In this document: positions 58,168-64,000 of the stretch, piece by piece
Numbering within the stretch: position 1 is the first letter of the stretch
How the letters are laid out: the number at the start of each line of letters is the position of its first letter
Source: Mycolicibacterium hippocampi
GTDB taxonomy: Bacteria; Actinomycetota; Actinomycetes; Mycobacteriales; Mycobacteriaceae
DNA length: 64,000 nucleotides
Assembly (NCBI RefSeq): GCF_010723735.1
Contig: NZ_BLLB01000001.1
Location: 1 to 64,000 of the forward strand
Direction: 5' to 3'
Notes under the pieces: generated by a model
Database searches by the model: none
What the model was told of the DNA's origin: nothing
The model's input: only the letters and a program-made list of their open reading frames with translations
Translations under genes and position numbers: made by a program

Positions 58168-59494
58168 GTCATCGCGTGATTCTTCGAGAGACCCGTCAAA
58201 GTCACTCGAGCAAAGAAAGAACACACGCGATGACCGCTGCCCACAATATCGACCTGCCCGCCGTGCTGGCCGAACGACTCACCACCACCCATCCCGACGT
58301 GCTGCGCGAACTGCTCGCCACGTTCATCCACACCCTGATGGGAGCTGAGGCCGACGCCCTGTGCGGAGCGGGCTACGGCGAGCGCAGCACCGAGCGCACC
58401 AACTCCCGCAACGGCTACCGTCACCGCCAGTTCGACACCCGCGCAGGGTCTTTGGATCTCGCGATTCCCAAGTTGCGGCAGGGCTCCTACTTCCCGGACT
58501 GGCTGCTGGAACGCCGCAAACGCGCCGAGCGGGCCCTGACCACGGTGGTCGCCACCTGCTACCTACTCGGAGTCTCGACGCGGCGGATGGACAAGCTCGT
58601 CGAGACGTTGGGCATCACGTCGCTGTCGAAGTCTCAAGTCAGCGTGATGGCCAAGGAGCTCGACATCGCCGTGGAGGCGTTCCGGACCCGACCGCTGGAC
58701 GCCGGCCCGTACACGTTCGTGGCCGCCGACGCCCTGGTGCTCAAGGTGCGTGAGGGCGGGCGGGTGGTCAATGTGCACGCCCTGATCGCCACGGGTGTCA
58801 ACGCCGAGGGCTACCGGGAGATCCTCGGCATCGACGTCACCACGGCTGAGGACGGGGCCGGCTGGTTGACGTTCTGGCGGTCGTTGACCGCCCGCGGCCT
58901 GTCCGGGGTCAAACTGGTCACCAGCGACGCCCATGCCGGACTCGTCGCCGCGATCGGCGCGACACTACCCGGCGCGGCCTGGCAGCGTTGCCGCACGCAC
59001 TACACGACGAATCTGATGGCCGTCACTCCGAAGGCGTCGTGGCCGTGGGTGCGGACCCTGTTGCACTCGGTGTTCGACCAACCCGACACTGAATCGGTTG
59101 CTGCCCAATACGATCGGATCATCGATGCGCTCGCCGACAAGCTCCCCAAGACCGCCGAGCACTTGGAAGCTGCCCGGCCGGATCTGCTCGCGTTCACCGC
59201 GTTTCCCAAGCAGATCTGGCGCCAAATCTGGTCGAACAACCCCCAAGAGCGACTGAACAAGGAGATCCGGCGGCGCACCGACGTCGTCGGCATCTTCCCC
59301 GACCGGGGCGCTCTGATCCGCCTCGTCGGTGCCGTGCTGGCCGAACAGCACGACGAATGGGCCGAGTCCCGGCGCTACCTCGGACTCGACGTGCTGAGCA
59401 AATCCCGCGCCGTCAACGACACCCCGTCAGAACAGGAGGACACCCCCGCGGCACTGACCGCCTGAACCATCACCACGAAGAATCACACGACGAC
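58168..59494 (+). mobile_element. IS256-family insertion sequence, IS1081-like
   Basis: The element is about 1.32 kb, bounded by imperfect inverted repeats with an identical core (gtgattcttcg at 58176-58186 and its complement at 59476-59486). Length and transposase resemble IS1081. A target duplication of 8-9 bp is not obvious at the ends. Confidence 0.85.
58230..59465 (+). CDS. IS256-family transposase (IS1081-like)
   Basis: Length is 411 aa from the ATG at 58230. The catalytic DDE residues lie in the expected contexts: FVAADALVLKV (first D), VTSDAHAGL (second D) and NNPQERLNKEIRRRTDVVGIFPDRG (E). GAEADALCGAGYGER, RNGYRHRQFDTR and RKRAERALTTVVATCYLLGVSTRRMDKLVE are typical of the mutator-type family. 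The frame is intact, so the element may still move. It probably travelled between mycobacteria. Confidence 0.95.
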   Translation: MTAAHNIDLPAVLAERLTTTHPDVLRELLATFIHTLMGAEADALCGAGYGERSTERTNSRNGYRHRQFDTRAGSLDLAIPKLRQGSYFPDWLLERRKRAERALTTVVATCYLLGVSTRRMDKLVETLGITSLSKSQVSVMAKELDIAVEAFRTRPLDAGPYTFVAADALVLKVREGGRVVNVHALIATGVNAEGYREILGIDVTTAEDGAGWLTFWRSLTARGLSGVKLVTSDAHAGLVAAIGATLPGAAWQRCRTHYTTNLMAVTPKASWPWVRTLLHSVFDQPDTESVAAQYDRIIDALADKLPKTAEHLEAARPDLLAFTAFPKQIWRQIWSNNPQERLNKEIRRRTDVVGIFPDRGALIRLVGAVLAEQHDEWAESRRYLGLDVLSKSRAVNDTPSEQEDTPAALTA

Positions 59495-59937
59495 GTCGTA
59501 CACCACGTCCATGGACTTGACCGATCAACGTTGACTGCCGCGTGGACGTGGGCCGGTTGGCGGCACCGGTCCGCTATGGACTGGCGGCGACGCTTGAGGT
59601 TGCCCCGACCATCAGAGTCGACATCCACCAAGAAGTACGTCAACAATTGCAGGTCCGACTGCGCACCAGGACCCGCCGACACGCGTGTCGAGGTCGAAAG
59701 ACTGCGGCCCTTTCCCACCAGCCAGCAACGACGCGCGATACCGCCACATTCTCCGAGGCCTCAGTACGAGCGGGCGTTGTCCCACAGCCGAACAGCGGTG
59801 GTCGAGACTGGCGGACTGAGGGTGGCATCGACGTTATCTACGTAGGAAGACAGTAGTTGATGACAAATGGATCACGGTCGAGTTGAGATGTGGTGTCATG
59901 CAACCGCTGTCGGGGATGGCGCTGTCATCCTGGATCC
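59495..59937. other. gap between the IS256 element and the His-rich membrane protein
   Basis: Short frames exist on both strands, but none has family-like composition or a good RBS. It may contain the degraded right flank of the IS insertion site. Nothing was recognised. Confidence 0.4.
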
Positions 59938-60747
59938 GTGGCGCCTAGGACAGCGAGGAAGACCGACAGCAGGCTGGCCGCTCGGCTCGCGGCGCTCGCC
60001 TCGCTGGGCGCCGCGGTCATCCACTTCGCCGTCGTACCCACCCACTGGCAGGAGTGGATGCCCGCTGGCGTGTTCTTCACATCGATCGCCCTCTTCCAAC
60101 TGCTCTGGGCGCGGCTGGTTCTCACACGAACCACGACTCCTGTGCTTGCTGCCGGCATCATGGTCAACCTTGGAGCCATTGCTCTGTGGGCCGTGTCCAG
60201 GACCGTGGGAGCCCCGTTCGGCCCCCACGCTTGGGAAGCAGAGTTGGTCCAAGCCGCGGACCTTTGCGCTCTGCTGCTTCAGATCTACGTCGTGATGGGC
60301 GCCAGCTGTGTGTGGTACCGCGGCCTGCAAGGACAGCCGGTACCGGGGTTCGGCAGCGCATTAGTGCTCATGGGCGCCGTCGGTGTCGTGACGCTGGCGT
60401 CCACGGTGGGGGTTGCTTCAGGACTGCAGCACGGCCATGCGCCAGCGAGCGCAGACGGTGGCCACCACGGGACGACCCCCGAGGATGGGCACGGCGAGCA
60501 CGACGCGACCACCTCCGACGATGCGCATAGCGATCACCAAGGCGCTGGCGCCGAGCCCGCGGAGGGCAATGATCATGGGACGAGCAGCGAGCATGTTCAA
60601 AGCCCTGACAGCAATCACGAGCCGGCCGCCCCGCCGCCGGTCAACGAGCCTGCCGGCGAGTCGGCTGCACCGGCGACGGCAGAAGTTCCGGCCCCACCCG
60701 CGGTGCCTGCGCAGGACGACCACGGCGATCATGATCACCGCGAGTAA
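59938..60747 (+). CDS. four-helix membrane protein with His/Asp-rich C-terminal tail
   Basis: Length is 269 aa from a GTG at 59938 (an upstream ATG at 59890 is also possible). Four membrane helices (LAALASLGAAVIHFAVVPTHW, GVFFTSIALFQLLWARLVL, VLAAGIMVNLGAIALWAVS and a long segment ending VLMGAVGVVTLASTVGVASGL) are followed by about 105 residues rich in His, Asp, Glu, Pro and Ala (GHHGTT, GHGEHDATTSDDAHSDHQG, DDHGDHDHRE). The first helix has an embedded His (VIHF). The tail suggests metal binding, perhaps copper or zinc handling. It lies upstream of a frameshifted di-iron hydroxylase gene on the same strand. Confidence 0.65.
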   Translation: MAPRTARKTDSRLAARLAALASLGAAVIHFAVVPTHWQEWMPAGVFFTSIALFQLLWARLVLTRTTTPVLAAGIMVNLGAIALWAVSRTVGAPFGPHAWEAELVQAADLCALLLQIYVVMGASCVWYRGLQGQPVPGFGSALVLMGAVGVVTLASTVGVASGLQHGHAPASADGGHHGTTPEDGHGEHDATTSDDAHSDHQGAGAEPAEGNDHGTSSEHVQSPDSNHEPAAPPPVNEPAGESAAPATAEVPAPPAVPAQDDHGDHDHRE

Positions 60748-60903
60748 ACACCTGACTTCTCCGCTCGTGTGAGCACAGGCGTCAAACTAAGCTAACGCAT
60801 CTCTGAGACCGGTCCTGAGCCGGCACGTGTCCTGGACCTCGAAGCCGGCCTTTAGCCGGATCATTCAAGCGCCGCCGTGTCGGTGACCGCGACGATTCAC
60901 GGC

Positions 60904-61865
60904 ATGAGCACGACTTCTCCGACATCGACGGCGGCTACCGCGGCCCAGGCGGTGGCCCGCTACGGCTACGTGCCGTTCATGCTGATCGGCCTCAACGGCG
61001 CCGGCATCGTCTTCACCGCCGGCGGCGCCCAGAAGTACTGGCTGCTGGCCGTCCTGGTCGTCGCGATCACGACGACGTTCCTGGTAGAGCTGGTCATTCC
61101 GTATGACACCGCGTGGAACCGTGACCGGGCCGACAGCACGCGCGACCGCATCCACGTCGCGGTCAACGAAACCCTCATCCTGGCAAGCGTGGCCACCATC
61201 CCGCTGCTGGCCGCGATCGTCCCCGCACCGCCGTTGTGGCCACACAGCTGGCCATTCATCGCACAGGTCCTCGCCGCGATCCTGGTCGCGGACCTCGGCA
61301 TCACCGTCGTACATCTGGCCAGCCACAAGATCGGTGTGTTGTGGCGTTTTCACGCGGTGCACCACAGCATCACCCGGTTCTACGGGCTCAACGGCCAGAT
61401 GAAGCACCCCCTGCACCAAACCGTTGAGATGGCAGCCGGTGTCGCACCGCTGATCCTGATCGGACTGCCCGTCGACGTAGCCTCCGTGCTGGCGCTGGCG
61501 GTGGCAATCCAGCTGCTGCTGCAGCACTCCAACGCCGACTACCGCATCGGGCCCGCCAAGTACGTCTTGGCCCTCAACGAAGGCCACCGCTTCCACCACC
61601 TCAAATGGGCCGGCGTCGGCGACGTCAACTTCGGCCTGTTCACCCTGGTGTGGGACCACCTGATGCGCACTCCACCCGGCAATTCGACTCCACCCAGCTC
61701 GGCATGGCCGCCAAACCCGACTACCCCACCAGCTATCTGCGGCAGATGATCTACCCGTTCACCCACGCCAGCGGCCGCAGCCTCAAACCCTTGACCACGG
61801 CCACGACGGCCGACGGAAACGCGCCGATACCGCCATCCGGCCAAGGCTCGACGTATCGTCTGTAG
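60904..61865 (+). pseudogene. sterol desaturase/fatty acid hydroxylase family gene with a C-terminal frameshift
   Basis: The N-terminal 255 residues are intact: several membrane helices and the di-iron histidine boxes HLASH, HAVHH and HRFHH (with a fourth His in LLQHSNAD). After VWDHLMRT (about 61669) the frame shifts. The expected tail (TRQFDSTQLGMAAKPDYPTS, then YLRQMIYPFTHASGR) lies in another frame and ends at 61865. A single missing nucleotide near 61670 would explain it. All histidine boxes precede the break, so partial function is conceivable. The ATG at 60904 is preferred to the GTG at 60877. Confidence 0.8.
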
Positions 61866-62027
61866 CCGTCGGGCCCCCGATTCACCGGTGCAGCGTGGCT
61901 CGACCCGCTAGACGGTATGAGGGCTGACTCGAGGCCGAAGGCCTCGGGCTGCAATCGGACGTGGGTTGCCGGTGACGAGTGAACACTCGCACTGGTAGAG
62001 CCACAGTTGCAGATCAGGAGGCCTCCG
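61866..62027. other. short gap preceding the IS110 element
   Basis: No gene is seen. The left end of the IS110-family element is probably here. IS110 elements usually lack clear inverted repeats, so the border cannot be placed by eye. Confidence 0.4.
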
Positions 62028-63108
62028 GTGAGTTTCAACGGTACGAGTGTCGGGTTGGACGTGCATGCGCTTTCGGTGGTTGCGCATGCATTTGATGAAG
62101 AGACGGGTCGGGTCGAGCGGGCGCGATTGTGTCCCGATCACGGCGAGATCCTGGACTGGTTGCACAGACTGCGAGGTCCCTTGCGGGTGGCCTACGAGGC
62201 CGGGCCGACGGGGTTCGGGCTGGCCCGGGCATTGACTGATGCCCAGATCGACTGCGTGGTCGCGGCACCGTCGAAGTTGATCCGCCCGGCTGGGGATCGG
62301 ATCAAGACCGATGCCCGCGATGCCGCGCACCTGACCCGGCTTCTGCGGTTGGGCGAAATAACCGCGGTCACGGTTCCCGAGGCTGAGGTGGAGGCGGTGC
62401 GCGATCTGGTGCGGGCCCGCGAGGACGCCCGCGCCGATCTGATGCGGGTGCGGCACCGGCTGTCCAAGCTGCTGTTGCGCCAGGGCCGGGTGTACTCGGG
62501 CGGGAACGCCTGGACCGGGGTCCACGAAACCTGGCTGCGGCGGCAACGATTCGATGACCCCCATACCAGGGCGGCCTTCGACCATCACTTTGACGCGGTC
62601 CTGTCGGCGACTGCGGCGAGGGATCGTCTCGACGAGCAGATCGTTGCGGTCGCGGCCTCATCGCGATGGTCTGATCCGGTTGATCGGCTGGGGTGTTTGC
62701 GTGGGATCTCCGCATTAACCGGGCTGGCGTTGTCGGTGGAGATCGGTGATTGGACCCGGTTCACCGGTGCCTCGATCGGCGCCTACGTCGGATTGGTGCC
62801 CACCGAATACTCCTCGGGGCCTCTCGGTGCAGGGTTCGATCACCAAGGCCGGCAATGCCCATGTCCGGCGGTTGTTGATCGAATCGGCCTGGCACCACCG
62901 GGCGGCGTACCGCAATCCCGGTCCTGCGATGCGAGCCCGCTGGGCCAAGGTCGACCCCGCGCTCAAGGACCGCGGCCATGCCGGCAACCGACGCCTGCAC
63001 CAACAATGGTGCCGATTCAACGAACGCAAGAAGCCTCACGTCGTGGCCAACGTCGCGGTCGCCCGTCAACTGGCCGGTTGGTGCTGGTCGCTGGCCACGC
63101 TGGCCTAA
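62028..63108 (+). pseudogene. IS110-family transposase with one frameshift
   Basis: GTG at 62028 has AGGAG 7 nt upstream. The N-terminal DEDD domain is present (VGLDVHALSVVAHAFDEET, VAYEAGPTGFGLARAL, KTDARDAAHLTRLLR). The C-terminal transposase_20 part (SITKAGNAHVRRLLIESAWH and HRAAYRNPG) lies in a different frame. Removing one G from the run at 62816-62819 joins them as YSSGLSVQGSITK and gives 359 aa. This is either a real +1 mutation or a homopolymer sequencing error. Confidence 0.85.
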
Positions 63109-63463
63109 GCGTGGCCGTCCAAACTTGATTGGAGTCGGTCGGTCGACGGCGAGGTAGGCGAACTGGATCTGCGTTACAGCTATGAGCAACAACAGCATTC
63201 GATGAATGTTGATGTGACGCCCGTCCCTAGAGAGCAGCCACCGTTCGCGCCGAACCATCGTCTTGCGGTATCCAACCCGCGTATATCAGTCTGACACCCA
63301 CCGTCGTTGATCAACGACCGCCGCGACACCGACTGACCCCGATCAAACGAAAGCCGCCCCGGCATCAAAACCGGGGCGGCTTTCACCTGCCTATTGACAA
63401 ACGATGCCTACATATCAGCTGTACTGACCACGGACGTTAGGTACGGCGTGGCGTGGTGACATA
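63109..63463. other. gap between the IS110 and IS481 elements
   Basis: No convincing gene is seen. It contains the terminator at 63349-63384. The left end of the IS481-family element probably lies around 63420-63464. Confidence 0.4.
63349..63384. terminator. strong bidirectional hairpin terminator
   Basis: A 14-bp perfect stem (gaaagccgccccgg 63349-63362 with ccggggcggctttc 63371-63384) has an 8-nt loop. Short A and T tracts on either side suit both directions. It insulates the next IS from upstream transcription. Confidence 0.8.
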
Positions 63464-63528
63464 ACGAAGACCTCCGAGTGAAGTGCGAGCTGTCTAGGAA
63501 CGCACCAACTCACTTCGGAGGTCTTCGT
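63464..63528 (+). promoter_or_regulatory. inverted repeat covering the RBS and start of the IS481 transposase
   Basis: acgaagacctccg (63464-63476) is the exact complement of cggaggtcttcgt (63516-63528). The right arm contains the GGAGG RBS (63517-63521) and the first bases of the GTG start (63527). A read-through transcript would fold and hide the RBS. Confidence 0.7.
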
Positions 63529-64000
63529 GTCTCACCGTAATGCCCCTCTGTCAGAAACTGGTCGTCTGCGCCTGGCTCGATGCATCGTTGAGGACGGCTG
63601 GTCGCTACGCCGAGCCGCTGAACGGTTCCAGGTCGCGGTGACCACGGCGGCCCGCTGGGCCGGCCGCTACCGCGAGCTCGGTGAGGCGGGCATGGTCGAT
63701 CGCAGCTCACGACCGCATCGCAGTCCTGGCCGCACTCCCACGCGCACCGAACGGCGGATCATCAAGGTCCGGGTCATCCGCCGGTGGGGTCCGCATCGGA
63801 TCGGCTACCTGCTCGGACTGCATCCCTCCACGGTGCACCGGGTGCTGACCCGCTACGGACTGGCCAGGCTGCGCTGGCTGGACCGGCCCACCGGTGCGGT
63901 GATCCGGCGGATAGAGCCTGCTCGGTGCGGCGATCTGGTCCATGTCGATGTGAAGAAACTGGGCAAGATCCCCGACGGTGGAGGCTGGCGGATGCTGGGC
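63527..64000 (+). CDS. IS481-family transposase, partial (runs off the window)
   Basis: GTG at 63527 with GGAGG 5 nt upstream, open for 158 codons to the window end. The N-terminal HTH pairs (APLSETGRLRLARCIVEDGWSLRRAAERFQVAVTTAARWAGRYRE, then RWGPHRIGYLLGLHPSTVHRVLTRYGLARLRWLDRP) lead into the integrase core (GDLVHVDVKKLGKIPDGGGW, with the first catalytic D). This is the standard IS481 arrangement. The rest of the DDE domain lies outside the window. Confidence 0.9.
   Translation, partial: MSHRNAPLSETGRLRLARCIVEDGWSLRRAAERFQVAVTTAARWAGRYRELGEAGMVDRSSRPHRSPGRTPTRTERRIIKVRVIRRWGPHRIGYLLGLHPSTVHRVLTRYGLARLRWLDRPTGAVIRRIEPARCGDLVHVDVKKLGKIPDGGGWRMLG

Noticed and set aside
59357..59856. Two plus-strand frames at and after the end of the IS256 transposase
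   Set aside because: One overlaps the transposase end in another frame, and neither has an RBS or family-like composition.

Overview
The window is part of a large conjugative plasmid (or integrated plasmid-like element) of a GC-rich mycobacterium. It carries a full type VII (ESX) secretion locus with mycobacterial PE, PPE, EspG, EspI, EspK and EspB-type genes. Beside it lie a type IV secretion (T4SS) operon, a coupling ATPase and a MobF-type relaxase. This combination is known from mycobacterial ESX plasmids such as the pRAW group. No chromosomal housekeeping genes, rRNA, tRNA or CRISPR arrays were seen.

Layout. 1-4 kb: possible oriT hairpins, the relaxase/helicase and a secreted MPT63-like protein. 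4-14.3 kb: a cargo block with an AlbA_2-type protein, a GIY-YIG protein, a single-chain type ISP restriction-modification enzyme and a helicase with seven helicase-associated repeats. 14.3-24.2 kb, minus strand: a T4SS operon (VirB8-, VirB2/3-like, VirB4 and VirB6-like proteins) that ends in eccA and an EspR-like regulator. 24.2-28.6 kb: a divergent regulator, a membrane protein, the coupling ATPase, a small HTH protein and an orphan FtsK-like ATPase. 28.6-54.6 kb, minus strand: the ESX core (eccE, mycP, eccD, espI, eccB, espG, esxA/esxB, PPE, PE, eccC), then EspK-, EspB-, EspL- and EspC-like genes and a secreted-type NlpC/P60 hydrolase. 54.7-64 kb: a duplicated and frameshifted cell-wall gene, decayed chromosomal-type gene remnants, and IS256 (IS1081-like), IS110 and IS481 elements.

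The strongest new signal is regulatory. At least twelve promoters share one architecture: an A/T tract (GAAAA or GAATTTT type), then a hexamer close to GTGCAC or GTGCCG, then 20-21 nt (21 in all but one), then a TAnnnT-like -10. They precede almost every transcription unit of both secretion systems. In eight of them the start codon lies 6-7 nt after the -10, which implies leaderless mRNAs and fixes several starts. One copy, on the plus strand at 48416-48455, drives no conventional gene. It points at an approximately 80-nt transcript ending in a 12-bp perfect hairpin, a candidate plasmid small RNA or 25-residue leader peptide. A second pattern is that four ESX substrates carry FxxxD where YxxxD is expected.

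How the genes fit together (inference): the relaxase nicks and unwinds plasmid DNA, the coupling ATPase delivers it to the VirB4-type channel, and the ESX system supplies the outer-envelope step or substrates needed for conjugation. The shared promoters would switch both systems on together.
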